A stretch of 64,000 nt of DNA from Cupriavidus oxalaticus (GTDB lineage Bacteria > Pseudomonadota > Gammaproteobacteria > Burkholderiales > Burkholderiaceae): NCBI RefSeq assembly GCF_016894385.1, contig NZ_CP069811.1:1340501-1404500 (forward strand). Direction: 5' to 3'. The notes below the pieces were generated by a model. It saw nothing but the letters and a program-made list of their open reading frames with translations, did no database searches and was not told the DNA's origin. The translations under genes were made by a program, and so were the position numbers. This document shows positions 17,495-25,931 of this stretch, in pieces (the stretch's first letter is position 1; every line of letters begins with the position of its first letter).

Positions 17495-18706
17495 TTACTC
17501 GGTGGCGGGCGCGATCAGCGTCACGCCCTCTTCCGCGAGCTTGCGGATCTCGTCGGCGCTGAAGCCGGCTTCGGCCAGCACTTGCGCGCTGTGTTCGCCA
17601 AGGCGCGGGGCCTGGCGCTCCACTTTCGGCGGCGTGCCGGACCATTGCGACGGAATGGCCATCGAGCGGATCGTGCCCTCGGTCGGGTGCTCGACCATGT
17701 CGATAAAGCCCACGGCGTCCAGATGCGGGTCGGCCATCAGCGAATCGACGGTGTGGAGCTGCATCACCGGCATGTCGGTGGATTCCAGCAGCGCCATCCA
17801 CTCGGCGCTGGTGCGCGTGGGCATCACCTCGGCAACCATCCGGTACAGCTCGTCGATATGCTTCGTGCGCTCGCCGATGGTGGCGAAGCGCGGGTCGCTG
17901 TCCATCAGGCCCGGCTTGCCGATCAGCGCGAAGAACTTGCGCCACTGCTTGTCGTTGTAGACGAGCACGCAGAGGTAGCCGTCCTTGGTGCGGTACGGGC
18001 GGCGGTTGTGGTCAAGCACGCGCGCATAGCCGGTCGGGCCGAGCGGCGGGTCGAACGTCATCCCGCCCATATGGTCGCCGAGCACGAACTGCGCCATCGT
18101 TTCAAACATCGGCACCGCAACGGACTGGCCTGCGCCGGTGCGCAGGCGGTGGTACAGGCCCGCGGTGATGGCGTTCACGGCGGCGAGCGCGACAATGCGG
18201 TCGGCGATGGGGCTGGGCGCGTAGCGCGGAATCTCGGCGCCCGCAAGCTGCGATAGCGTGGGAATGGCCACGGCGCCCTGGATCAGGTCGTCATAGGCGG
18301 ACTTTGCCGCATAGGGACCGGCCTGGCCGTAGCCGTAGAGGCCCACGTACAGGATGCCGGGATTGACCTTGGCGATTTCCTCATAACCCAGGTTCAGCCG
18401 CGCCATCGCCTGCGGACGCACGTTGTAGACCAGCACGTCGGCGTCGGCCACGAGGCGCAGCAGCGCATCGCGCCCGGAGGGCTGCTTCAGGTCCAGCACG
18501 ATGCTGCGCTTGCTGCGGTTGACGTGCAGGAAAATGCCCGCCATGCCGTCGTTGCGGCGGTAACCCACGTCGCGGACGGTGTCGCCCGTGGGAGGTTCGA
18601 CCTTGATCACGTCGGCACCGAGGTCGCCGAGGATCTGCGTGGCGTACGGCCCCATCAGGACCGTGGTCATGTCGATGATGCGAACGCCTTGGAGGGGGCC
18701 TGTCAT
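17495..18706 (-). CDS. CaiB/BaiF CoA-transferase family protein
   Basis: 403 residues from ATG 18706, which has GGGAGGG upstream. A longer open frame runs into the promoter and is rejected. Seen: VRIIDMTTVLMGPYATQILGDLGADVIKVE, NRSKRSIVLDLKQ, and an Asp in SAYDDLIQG at the class III transferase nucleophile position. It moves CoA between carboxylic acids and is the entry step of the long operon. Its promoter carries copy 2 of the composite LysR-type site. Confidence 0.88.
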   Translation of the reverse strand: MTGPLQGVRIIDMTTVLMGPYATQILGDLGADVIKVEPPTGDTVRDVGYRRNDGMAGIFLHVNRSKRSIVLDLKQPSGRDALLRLVADADVLVYNVRPQAMARLNLGYEEIAKVNPGILYVGLYGYGQAGPYAAKSAYDDLIQGAVAIPTLSQLAGAEIPRYAPSPIADRIVALAAVNAITAGLYHRLRTGAGQSVAVPMFETMAQFVLGDHMGGMTFDPPLGPTGYARVLDHNRRPYRTKDGYLCVLVYNDKQWRKFFALIGKPGLMDSDPRFATIGERTKHIDELYRMVAEVMPTRTSAEWMALLESTDMPVMQLHTVDSLMADPHLDAVGFIDMVEHPTEGTIRSMAIPSQWSGTPPKVERQAPRLGEHSAQVLAEAGFSADEIRKLAEEGVTLIAPATE

Positions 18707-18799
18707 TGCGCCCTCCCGTTCCTGTGCGATGCTGCCGGACTCATGTCGTCTCCTCGAAATCGATGAGGCGATGGTACGGATCGGGAGTCCGGCGGAAAA

Positions 18800-18835
18800 A
18801 TACTTTCGGTATGTCAACCGATACATTGGATGTAT
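18800..18835 (-). promoter_or_regulatory. Composite LysR-type operator, copy 2
   Basis: Seen: ATAC-TTTCG-GTAT (18800-18812), eight bases, then a perfect ATACAT-TGG-ATGTAT dyad (18821-18835). It is copy 1 (2944-2979) in the opposite orientation with the same spacing, and GAAAAATACTTTCGGTATGT is identical in both. The N5 dyad faces the gene at 18706, about 93 bases from its ATG, matching the 105-base geometry at copy 1. Confidence 0.72.
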
Positions 18836-18980
18836 TGGTTGGCATTGCAGTGGTGGCACCGGTGAGCGGAGATTGCCGGGGCGTCCCAGGGCAATCTCGG
18901 CTTTGCCGCAGCGCAATGGCGGCCTGCCGTGCCGGGCACTTCTGGTATCAGGAGGTGCTTAAACAATGGGCCAGAGAAAA

Positions 18981-19005
18981 GACGCCCTGCTACCGGCAGG
19001 GCGTC
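18981..19005 (-). terminator. Rho-independent terminator of the EF-hand-like gene
   Basis: A perfect 10-bp stem (GACGCCCTGC / GCAGGGCGTC) with a 5-base loop. Read on the minus strand it is followed by TTTTCT, 15 bases after the stop of the gene at 19020. It also shields the CoA-transferase promoter from read-through. Confidence 0.8.
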
Positions 19006-19019
19006 TCGCTTCGTCAGAA

Positions 19020-19322
19020 TCAGGATGCCGCCGACTGCACGAGCTCCTCGACGCCAGGCTGCTCTTTCGTCCGGCTTTGACTGGTTTTGTTGACGTGGCC
19101 CGCGGGAGCGCACTCGTCTGGCGTAATGCCTTGATTGCGAAGGTGGGCCGCGACCCGCTCGCACCATTCAAGCAGTTGGTGCTTGTCGATATCCGCGACC
19201 ACGTCTTCACCGAAGAGATTCGAAAGCTCGAGCGCGACTCCTGAGAATGCGGCGCCGTCATCTCGGATGGTCAGTACTCCGTCGCCATCGTGGTCGCACA
19301 TCTCAATTCTTGTGGCAGACAT
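19020..19322 (-). CDS. Small acidic protein with one EF-hand-like loop
   Basis: I do not recognise a named family. 100 residues from ATG 19322, chosen because AGGAGG lies 8 bases upstream; the ATG six bases earlier sits too close to it. Near residues 8-19 it has a full 12-residue EF-hand-type loop, D-x-D-x-D-G-x-L-x-x-x-D (DHDGDGVLTIRD), without a clear second copy. The middle is helical and acidic (LFGEDVVADIDKHQLLEW). No signal peptide. A strong terminator follows. It is monocistronic and the function is unknown; calcium binding is only suggested by the loop. Confidence 0.6.
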   Translation of the reverse strand: MSATRIEMCDHDGDGVLTIRDDGAAFSGVALELSNLFGEDVVADIDKHQLLEWCERVAAHLRNQGITPDECAPAGHVNKTSQSRTKEQPGVEELVQSAAS

Positions 19323-19668
19323 ATCCATTTCCTCCTGAAGCGTTGTAACGGCGACTTGACTCGTAACCGTCACAGCAGGCGTACCCTGCATTGTCGGTCG
19401 CTTGGCCAGTGTGTCTATGCTAGGAGACCGGCTTCTGTTCCACCAAGGGAGGTAGCGGGCGCGGAGCCGTTGTTACTGCCGGCGTAGTAGGAAAGCTGTA
19501 GCGGGTGGCCGCGCGCTCGCCCACATCCAGTGCGGGCTGCGTCCAAGTGCTTTATTCGCCTTTGCCATAATTTATAAATTTATGTATTGCTTGCATGTTA
19601 CATTTCAATGTATATTTTTTTAATGACCACCAGCACCGGCGCCCTGTCCGCGCCGGTACGCAAGCAAC
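19323..19668. promoter_or_regulatory. Intergenic region before the alpha/beta hydrolase
   Basis: 346 bases with no convincing gene. The last 100 bases are strikingly AT-rich for this genome and contain the AATTTATAAATT palindrome and TGTATATTTTTTTAATG just before the hydrolase. It presumably holds divergent promoters for the EF-hand-like gene and the hydrolase. Confidence 0.5.
19567..19583 (+). promoter_or_regulatory. AT-rich palindrome, candidate GntR operator (hydrolase promoter)
   Basis: ATAATTTATAAATTTAT contains the perfect palindrome AATTTATAAATT (19569-19580). Similar sequences lie before the GntR gene (21801-21815), the Bug gene (21946-21959) and the porin gene (23171-23184), and nowhere else obvious in this GC-rich window. 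Confidence 0.45.
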
Positions 19669-20559
19669 GTGACACCATTCGACCAGACCGTGAGCGGGCC
19701 AGAGCCCGCCCAGCCACCATTGCCCCCGAACGCGATGGCCTATGAACGCACCGTCCTCGACTGGGCGACGCACCTCCCGGATAGCGTGATCGCCGTGCGC
19801 GACCTCACCTATGGCGCCGACCCGCGCCAGCGCTTCGATGTCTTCACGACAGCCGGCCTGCGCGATGCGCCCGTGCTGGTGTTCTGGCATGGCGGCGGGT
19901 GGACCAACGGATACAAGGCATACGTCGCGTTTCTCGCGCCGATCGTGACCGGCATGGGGCTGGTGCTGGTGACGCCCACCTATCGGCTGGCACCGGCCCA
20001 CCGGCTCCCGGCTGCCTTCGACGATGCGGCCTTGCTGCTGGCCACGGTGCTGCGGACCATTGCCAGCCATGGCGGCGCGCCTTCCAGGATCTACCTCTCC
20101 GGCCATTCGGCTGGCGGCGGCATTGCGGCCATGGCGGCAATGCGCAGGCCGGCGCTGGCAACGGCAGGTGTCGACCACCAGGCCATCCGCGGCTGCCTGC
20201 CGATCAGCGGCATCATGAACCTACAGCACCCCTGTCCGGCGCACGGCAGCCTTGAAGCCCGGGTGTACACGGACCTGATCGATACGCCCGAACACGACGC
20301 GGCGATGAGCCCGCAAACGTGGGCCGCGGGCAATACGGTGCCGATGGTGCTGAGCTACGGCGAACATGACAGCGAGCGGGTGATCCGCTCAAACCGCAGC
20401 CTGTACCAGATGCTGAAGCTGCAGCCGGCAGCCGTGTCGTGCCACATGCTGGCCGGCGAGGATCATTTCCGCACGCATACGGCGCTGTCGGACCCCGCCC
20501 ATCCGTGGTACGGCAGGCTTGCGCAACTTGTCAGGGAGACTTCGCGATGCCCCATCTAG
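19669..20559 (+). CDS. Alpha/beta hydrolase, esterase/arylformamidase-like
   Basis: 296 residues from GTG 19669, with no strong Shine-Dalgarno; an ATG at 19735 (MAYERTV) is the alternative start. Seen: oxyanion-hole HGGGW at 74-78, nucleophile Ser147 in GHSAGG, acid in YGEHDSE and His in GEDHFRTH. This is the HGG-W arrangement of hormone-sensitive-lipase and kynurenine-formamidase-like enzymes that cleave small esters or amides. No signal peptide, so cytoplasmic. The RidA gene overlaps its 3' end by 13 bases. Together with the Bug protein and porin nearby it suggests uptake and hydrolysis of a small acylated compound. Confidence 0.82.
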   Translation: MTPFDQTVSGPEPAQPPLPPNAMAYERTVLDWATHLPDSVIAVRDLTYGADPRQRFDVFTTAGLRDAPVLVFWHGGGWTNGYKAYVAFLAPIVTGMGLVLVTPTYRLAPAHRLPAAFDDAALLLATVLRTIASHGGAPSRIYLSGHSAGGGIAAMAAMRRPALATAGVDHQAIRGCLPISGIMNLQHPCPAHGSLEARVYTDLIDTPEHDAAMSPQTWAAGNTVPMVLSYGEHDSERVIRSNRSLYQMLKLQPAAVSCHMLAGEDHFRTHTALSDPAHPWYGRLAQLVRETSRCPI

Positions 20560-20930
20560 TCGAAACCGGCTTGCCCACGCCGGCGCAGCCGTTTTCCTGG
20601 GCGACCCGCGCGGCCGGGCTGGTGTTTACCGCGCACGGGCCGGTGCATGACGATGGCACGGTCGATACCGGCGAGATCGCGCAGCAGGCGCGCCTGACCT
20701 TCGCCAACCTGAAGCGTGCGGCCGAGGCCGCCGGCGCGGCACTGCACGATGTGGCGCAGGTGCTGATCACGCTGGTGGATGCCACAGATGTGGCAATTGT
20801 CGATGCCGTCTATCGGGAGTTCTTTGCCGCGCCCTACCCCAACCGCTCGACCGTGGTCGCCAAGGCCCTGTTGGTGCCCGGCATGCGCATCGAGATCGTG
20901 GCCTATATCGCGCTGCCCGACGGAACCTGA
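20547..20930 (+). CDS. RidA/YjgF family protein
   Basis: 127 residues from ATG 20547, overlapping the hydrolase by 13 bases. Seen: FTAHGPVHDDGTV, the long helix QQARLTFANLKRAAEAAG, PYPNRSTVVAKAL and the arginine of GMRIEIVAYIAL that binds carboxylates in RidA proteins. Classical RidA hydrolyses reactive enamines/imines; subgroup members sit in catabolic operons as imine or amide hydrolases. Coupling to the hydrolase suggests that it handles the enamine or amine product. Confidence 0.85.
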   Translation: MPHLVETGLPTPAQPFSWATRAAGLVFTAHGPVHDDGTVDTGEIAQQARLTFANLKRAAEAAGAALHDVAQVLITLVDATDVAIVDAVYREFFAAPYPNRSTVVAKALLVPGMRIEIVAYIALPDGT

Positions 20931-20976
20931 GGCCTGGGCCACGCGGGCACTGCAGTCGCTGCCGCCGCCCCGCCGG

Positions 20977-21693
20977 CTATTCGGCAAAGCGCTTGCTGAG
21001 GGCTTCCGCAGTGCGCATCAGGTGTTGCCGCAGCAGCGTCGATGCCTTCTCGGTATCGCGCGCCAGCACCGCCTCCATCAGGGCCAGGTGTTCTTTCTGC
21101 ACGTCGTCGGCCAGCCGCGCGCCCGGGCCCGGCGAGGCCAGGCGGATGCGGCGATAGCGCTCCGAGTGGTCGAGCAGCTGTTCATCGATGCGCAGCAGCC
21201 ACTGCGACGTTGCCGCCGCGACCAGCGCGCGGTGAAAGCGCCGGTGCGCCGCTTCCCACAGTTCCACCGCGACGGTGTCCGACGCATCCGCCGGCAGCCG
21301 CGCCTTGGTCAGCTTGTAGTACGCCGCCATGATGTTCGCGCCCCAGTCGTCGTCGCCATGCTCGATGGCATCGGCCAGCAACTGCAGCTCGATCGAGGTG
21401 CGGGCATGCATCAGGTCGAGCACGTCGCTGCGCGAGAGCTTCGACACGCTGAAGCCGCGCTGCCCTTCATTGCTGACCAGTCCCTCTCCACACAGCAGCA
21501 TCAGCGCCTCGCGGATCGGGCTGAGGCCGAGTTCATAGCGGTCCTGCAACGCTTGCAGGCGGAGCTTTTCGCCAGGCGCCAGTCTGCCCGCAATGATGTC
21601 TGACCGTACCAGCTGGTAGGCCTTCTCGGAAATGGTCTGGGTTGGAGCCGTTCTGGCGTCCTGCGGCCGGTTGGGCAAGTCGGAAGTCCGCAT
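20977..21693 (-). CDS. GntR family regulator, FCD (FadR-type) subgroup
   Basis: 238 residues from ATG 21693 (a TTG 12 bases upstream is also possible; neither has a good Shine-Dalgarno). Seen: an N-terminal GntR winged helix (EKAYQLVRSDIIAGRLAPGE, LGLSPIREALMLLCGEGLV), and an all-helical FCD effector domain with metal-site style residues (DLMHARTSIE, HRRFHRALVAAA, EHLALMEAVLARD). It is convergent with the RidA gene and divergent from the Bug gene. AT-rich near-palindromes lie before all four units around it, so it probably represses a hydrolase/RidA, Bug and porin regulon. Confidence 0.88.
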   Translation of the reverse strand: MRTSDLPNRPQDARTAPTQTISEKAYQLVRSDIIAGRLAPGEKLRLQALQDRYELGLSPIREALMLLCGEGLVSNEGQRGFSVSKLSRSDVLDLMHARTSIELQLLADAIEHGDDDWGANIMAAYYKLTKARLPADASDTVAVELWEAAHRRFHRALVAAATSQWLLRIDEQLLDHSERYRRIRLASPGPGARLADDVQKEHLALMEAVLARDTEKASTLLRQHLMRTAEALSKRFAE

Positions 21694-22088
21694 GAGGGTA
21701 GTCAAGGGTTAGCGGTGGCGTGGGTAGAGTCGCCGGATCGGATCTGCGCGTCAGGCCGCCGGGACCGGGCCTCATTTGGCCCAGCACTATAAAAAGCCAG
21801 AAATTTCATAAATTTACCCACAGGAACGAAATTTTGCACTATTTCGCTGGGTGATAGCCAGTTGGGACCGAGAGCGCAGAGAAATCCACGCGACCCGTCA
21901 GCCTGACGCCGGCAGGGTAAACGCCATCTTTTATTCGAACTCACAGAATTTATAATTTCCTTGCAACTTGGTTGAAACAACGTTTTGTATATGAGACGAA
22001 ATGCAGGGAGCGCCTGGTCTGCCCACACCGCGACGATCTCAGGACGATATCCAGCGAACCACAAAGCACTTTCTGGAGCTTGAGCAAC
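21694..22088. promoter_or_regulatory. Divergent GntR/Bug promoter region
   Basis: 395 bases without a supported gene. AT-rich near-palindromes AAATTTCATAAATTT (21801-21815) and GAATTTATAATTTC (21946-21959) lie on the two sides, one toward the GntR gene and one toward the Bug gene. The open frame that continues from the Bug gene up to 21972 has no start signal and is not called. Confidence 0.5.
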
Positions 22089-23078
22089 ATGAAGACACCT
22101 ACACGACGCCGGGCGCTGCTTGCGGTGACGGCCATGGCTGCCGTACTGGCAACCGGTGCTGCCGCGGCGCAAGGCGGCTATCCCACCAGGCCGGTCACGC
22201 TGGTGGTGGCCTATCCCGCCGGCGGCGATACCGATGTACTGGCCCGCCTTTTCGCCGAGAAACTGACCGCGCGCCTGGGCCAGCCGGTGGTGGTCGAGAA
22301 CCGCACCGGCGCGGCCGGGACCATCGGCAGCGCCTACGTGGCCAAGGCGCCCGCGGACGGATACACGCTGCTGTTCGCGCCCAACACGCTTGCGATTGCG
22401 CCGCTGGTGCTGAAGCCGGGCACCGGTGCGAGCTACGATCCGCAGAAGGATTTCACGCCCATCATCGAACTTGGCAAGCAGTCGCTGTTTATCATCGTGA
22501 ACAAGGAAGCCGGCGTCACCAAGGTCTCTGATCTGGTGGCGCGCGCCAAGTCGGGCAGCCTGCAAAGTTATGCCAGCCCGGGCAATGGCTCGCCGATGCA
22601 TATCCTTGGCGAGCTGTTCAACAAGTCGGCCGGCGTGAAGCTTGCGCAAGTCCCGTATCGCGGCAGTGCGCCCGCCATCGTCGACCTGTTGGGCGGGCAG
22701 GTGCCGATGATGTTTTCGACGCTGGGCCCGGTCTCCCAGTACTTTGCTTCCGGCAAGCTGGCCCCGCTCGCCGTGGCGGACCAGAAGCGCTCGCCCTTTG
22801 CGCCCAATGTCCCGACGCTGGTCGAGCTGGGCTACAAGGACGTAGACGTCGGCGCATGGCAAGCCGTGGTGGGGCCGAAGGGCATGGCGCCCGAGCTGGT
22901 CGGCTCGCTGAACAAGCATTTCAACGAGATCCTGAAGATGCCGGACGTGGTCGCGCGCATGGCCACCATTGCCACCACGCCGGTCGGCGGCGACCCCGCC
23001 ACGCTGCGCACGCTGATTGCCAACGACTACGCACGCTATGGCAAGCTGGTGAGGGAATTCGGCATCCAGGCCGACTGA
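22089..23078 (+). CDS. Bug/TctC-type periplasmic substrate-binding protein
   Basis: 329 residues. Signal peptide MKTPTRRRALLAVTAMAA with a twin-Arg-like RRR and cleavage near ATGAAAA-QGGYP. Family signatures: LVVAYPAGGDTDVL, VVVENRTGAAGTIG, PADGYTLLFAPN. Orphan receptor without TctA/TctB. ATG 22089 has TGGAG about 11 bases upstream. It sits between the GntR regulator and a porin and most likely delivers the regulator's ligand or the hydrolase substrate. Confidence 0.9.
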   Translation: MKTPTRRRALLAVTAMAAVLATGAAAAQGGYPTRPVTLVVAYPAGGDTDVLARLFAEKLTARLGQPVVVENRTGAAGTIGSAYVAKAPADGYTLLFAPNTLAIAPLVLKPGTGASYDPQKDFTPIIELGKQSLFIIVNKEAGVTKVSDLVARAKSGSLQSYASPGNGSPMHILGELFNKSAGVKLAQVPYRGSAPAIVDLLGGQVPMMFSTLGPVSQYFASGKLAPLAVADQKRSPFAPNVPTLVELGYKDVDVGAWQAVVGPKGMAPELVGSLNKHFNEILKMPDVVARMATIATTPVGGDPATLRTLIANDYARYGKLVREFGIQAD

Positions 23079-23170
23079 CCCTGCGCCTGCGGGGCGGCGG
23101 GCGAACGAAAAAATCCTGACTTGGCTCGCAACCGGCGCTCCGCCGGAGGACCTCGTTCGCCCAAATCCTG

Positions 23171-23184
23171 AATTTATATATATC
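23171..23184 (+). promoter_or_regulatory. AT-rich element before the porin, candidate GntR site
   Basis: AATTTATATATATC lies about 40 bases before the porin ATG inside a short AT-rich stretch. It resembles the AATTTATAAATT palindrome at 19569 but is less symmetrical. Confidence 0.35.
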
Positions 23185-23223
23185 AAAAAAATTTGGAAAT
23201 TAATCCAAGAAGGAAGCGGTCGA

Positions 23224-24279
23224 ATGAAACGGACAAGGATCGTGGCGGCAGCGCTGACAGCGCTGGGCACGCATGGCGCATGGGCTCAGTCTTCCGGCGT
23301 CAACCTCTATGGCGTGGCAGATGTCGGCCTGGTCCATGAGAACGGCGCCGCCGCCGGATCGGTCACCAAGGTCACCAGCGGCATGATGGCCGGTTCGCGC
23401 GTGGGCATGCGCGGCAGGGAAGACCTGGGCAGCGGCACGGCGGCGTTCTTCACGCTGGAGGCCGGCATCCTGATGGATACCGGCGCCTCCGGCCAGGGCG
23501 GCCTGCTGTTCGGCCGACAGGCCTACGCCGGACTGGACGGAACGCCGGGGCGGCTGACCCTGGGTCGGCAATACACGACGCTGGCGTTAGCGCAGGTCGA
23601 GTTCGACCCGTTCGTGACCGGACTCGCCGGCACCTCCGCCAACCTGATTTCCGCGGGCGGCCGCGGCGGCAGCAACCGCGCCGACAACCTGGTCAAGTAC
23701 AACCTGCCCAAGACGCTCGGCGGCGTGGACGGCGAAGTGTCATACGGCTTTGGCGAAGTCGCTGGCAGCACCGGCACCAACAGCCAGGTCGGCGCATCGC
23801 TGGGGTACACCGGTGGCGACTTCATGGGACGCGTGGCTTATGCGGATGCCAAGGATGCCAACGGCCCCGGCAAGAACGCACGCGAATATTTCTTCGGCGC
23901 CAAGTACAACTTCGGTCCGGCTACCGGCTACTTCAACTACGTCATCAACCGCGGCGCCATCGTCCCCGGCACGCCCAACTACAAGTCCGAAGACGTGCTG
24001 GTCGGCGCCATGATCCCGGCCGGCGCCGGCCGCGTGATCCTGTCGTACATCCGCAAGAACGACCGGACCGCGGCAAACAACGATGCGCAGCAGCTTGCGG
24101 TCGGCTACGTGCATCGCCTGTCGAAGCGCACCAGCCTCTACACCTCATACGCGCATATCTGGAACCGCGCGTCGAACACGGCTTCGAGCGGCTTCTATCG
24201 GGTCTGGAATGCCAACGATGTCGGCAACGCCGGCGCCGGCAACAGCGCATTCAACCTCGGCATCAACCACATTTTCTGA
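23224..24279 (+). CDS. Gram-negative outer-membrane porin
   Basis: 351 residues. A signal peptide ends at GAWAQ-SSGVNLYG; the beta-strand pattern is typical of betaproteobacterial trimeric porins (GVADVGLV, SRVGMRGREDLG, FGRQAYAGL, LGRQYTTLAL). The chain ends in Phe (NLGINHIF), the outer-membrane assembly signal. It follows the Bug gene by 145 bases with its own AT-rich upstream element and is followed by a clear terminator. It probably lets the hydrolase/Bug substrate cross the outer membrane. Confidence 0.92.
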   Translation: MKRTRIVAAALTALGTHGAWAQSSGVNLYGVADVGLVHENGAAAGSVTKVTSGMMAGSRVGMRGREDLGSGTAAFFTLEAGILMDTGASGQGGLLFGRQAYAGLDGTPGRLTLGRQYTTLALAQVEFDPFVTGLAGTSANLISAGGRGGSNRADNLVKYNLPKTLGGVDGEVSYGFGEVAGSTGTNSQVGASLGYTGGDFMGRVAYADAKDANGPGKNAREYFFGAKYNFGPATGYFNYVINRGAIVPGTPNYKSEDVLVGAMIPAGAGRVILSYIRKNDRTAANNDAQQLAVGYVHRLSKRTSLYTSYAHIWNRASNTASSGFYRVWNANDVGNAGAGNSAFNLGINHIF

Positions 24280-24314
24280 CTACCACCCGGCGCCTCCCGT
24301 GCGCCGGCCTTCCT

Positions 24315-24350
24315 GCCCGATGCCTGTGCGAGCTCGCATCGGGCTTTTTT
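24315..24350 (+). terminator. Rho-independent terminator of the porin gene
   Basis: A 9-bp stem GCCCGATGC / GCATCGGGC with a 12-base loop followed by six T residues, 36 bases after the porin stop. Confidence 0.88.
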
Positions 24351-24815
24351 CATTTCCTCGCGTCAGGGACGCTGTACTTGTGGCGCTCGCGCAGGATGTA
24401 CCGACAGCGATTCGCGTCGGCCGCCCGATGTCGAAGTGCGGTTAGGACTGGCGACGAATGCCGCGCGGCATTTGCGCTCGCGCCTGCGCCTGGCCAACAC
24501 TTACCCGCACCGCTATCTGACGAATCGGTCCCATCGCCAACCTGACAGTTTTCACTGAAAGAATTGGCTACGAATAGGAGACCGCGCCAACGATTGGCGT
24601 GGCGCTCTGCGGTGGGGCGCACGCGGAACACCCAAGAAAATCGCGAAGCCTTTGTCGGCGGGCGTAATACGGTGCGGCAGTTCCCAGCCAGTTTCTGCCG
24701 TCTGACCTTCATCGCGCCAATGACCAAAATCGGCCAAAGCCGACATTCGCAGGAACCGTCGAAGACGCTGAGCTAGAATCCCAGGGCCCGCGCCTCCACC
24801 CCCACTTTCCCGACG
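24351..24815. other. Intergenic region without a supported gene
   Basis: 465 bases between the porin terminator and the AraC gene. Several short frames are open on both strands, but none has a start signal, a recognisable motif or the codon bias of its neighbours. It probably includes gene debris and the AraC promoter. Confidence 0.4.
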
Positions 24816-25793
24816 ATGAATCCCGGACCGCATGACGTCCTGAGCCGAATCCTTTCCGCATGCAAGGCGGAACGCGCCGTGACAGCAAGCTTCCGGCTCC
24901 ACGCACCATGGGCATTGCACTCGGCCGGCACCGAGGGGGCGCTAATCCGCATGTGTACCGGACCCGGATACTGGATCTGCCCCGACGGCGGCACACCTGT
25001 CGAGATCGCACCACGCGATATTGTCATGCTGCCGCGCGGCACCCCGCATACGGTGTCATCGACACGCGACCCCGGTGATCGCGTCGTGCCCTTCGCCGAT
25101 CTGCTGAAGGCGCACATGATTGGCCGCCATGGCGACCATCCGATCGAACTGACATATGGGGCGGATAGCAAGGGCAGCACGGACACCCCACCCACGCAAC
25201 TGTTCTCCCTGCACCTATGGATGCCCGCGCTGGACGTGGGCACCATCCCGGCGGAATTGCCACCGCTGATCGTGCTGCGTGCCGATGAGCTGGCGCTGGC
25301 GCACACGCTGGCAAACACGATGGAACTGCTGGTGCAGGACTCGCTGGCCCAGCGCCCGGGCTGGCAGTTGTCCGCGGCACGCATGGGCGACCTGCTGCTC
25401 GTGCATATCCTGGGCGAGTATCTGCGCACGCCCGCGACCGCGCGTCAGGGCACGCCGAACGTCCTCGACGACCCCGGCATCGCGCGCGCGGTTGCCGCCA
25501 TGCAGGAAGAGCCGCAACGGGGCTGGAGCATCGCCCAGCTCGCTGCTGTGGCGTACCTGTCGCGCACGGTATTCGTCGACCGCTTTCGTGCGCTGCTAGG
25601 CGTGCCGCCGATGCAGTACCTGAGCGCCTATCGCATGAACCTGGCTGCCGAACGCTTGCGCCAGCCGCGCGCACGGATTGCCGATGTCGCCGAAGCCACG
25701 GGCTATACATCCGAAAAAGCATTCTCACGCGCGTTCCAGCGCTGGATTGGCGTGTCGCCCACTCAATACCAACGCGACGCATCGGCGCCCTGA
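24816..25793 (+). CDS. AraC family regulator with cupin sensor
   Basis: 325 residues. The N-terminal half is a cupin-type sensor (GPGYWICPDGGTPVEIAPRD, LPRGTPHTVSS) of the AraC cupin_6 group. The C-terminal half has two helix-turn-helix motifs (SIAQLAAVAYLSRTVFVDRF and IADVAEATGYTSEKAFSRAF, then GVSPTQYQRD). It is followed after 138 bases by a flavin monooxygenase on the same strand, which it may control. Members often sense aromatic or aldehyde compounds; the ligand here is unknown. Confidence 0.9.
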   Translation: MNPGPHDVLSRILSACKAERAVTASFRLHAPWALHSAGTEGALIRMCTGPGYWICPDGGTPVEIAPRDIVMLPRGTPHTVSSTRDPGDRVVPFADLLKAHMIGRHGDHPIELTYGADSKGSTDTPPTQLFSLHLWMPALDVGTIPAELPPLIVLRADELALAHTLANTMELLVQDSLAQRPGWQLSAARMGDLLLVHILGEYLRTPATARQGTPNVLDDPGIARAVAAMQEEPQRGWSIAQLAAVAYLSRTVFVDRFRALLGVPPMQYLSAYRMNLAAERLRQPRARIADVAEATGYTSEKAFSRAFQRWIGVSPTQYQRDASAP

Positions 25794-25931
25794 CGCTTCC
25801 GCGCGCTGCTGATCCGGACGATCGGTGCCCGAATCCGGCGTTCTGGAGGTTGAGTCTGGCAGGGCTACTGCCCAATAATTCCGCTCAAATTTCGCTCAAT
25901 CGCCCGCGCTGGCGAACAAGGAGACTTGGGC

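Noticed and set aside
22001..22531. 176-codon frame overlapping the start of the Bug gene
   Set aside because: It is in another frame of the same sequence, and the Bug frame carries the signal peptide and conserved motifs.
21702..23270. 522-codon minus-strand frame over the Bug gene
   Set aside because: The plus-strand Bug gene has a signal peptide and family motifs; the minus frame has neither.
24350..24920. Two overlapping minus-strand frames of about 125 codons after the porin
   Set aside because: No Shine-Dalgarno, no motif, one overlaps the AraC start; treated as intergenic.
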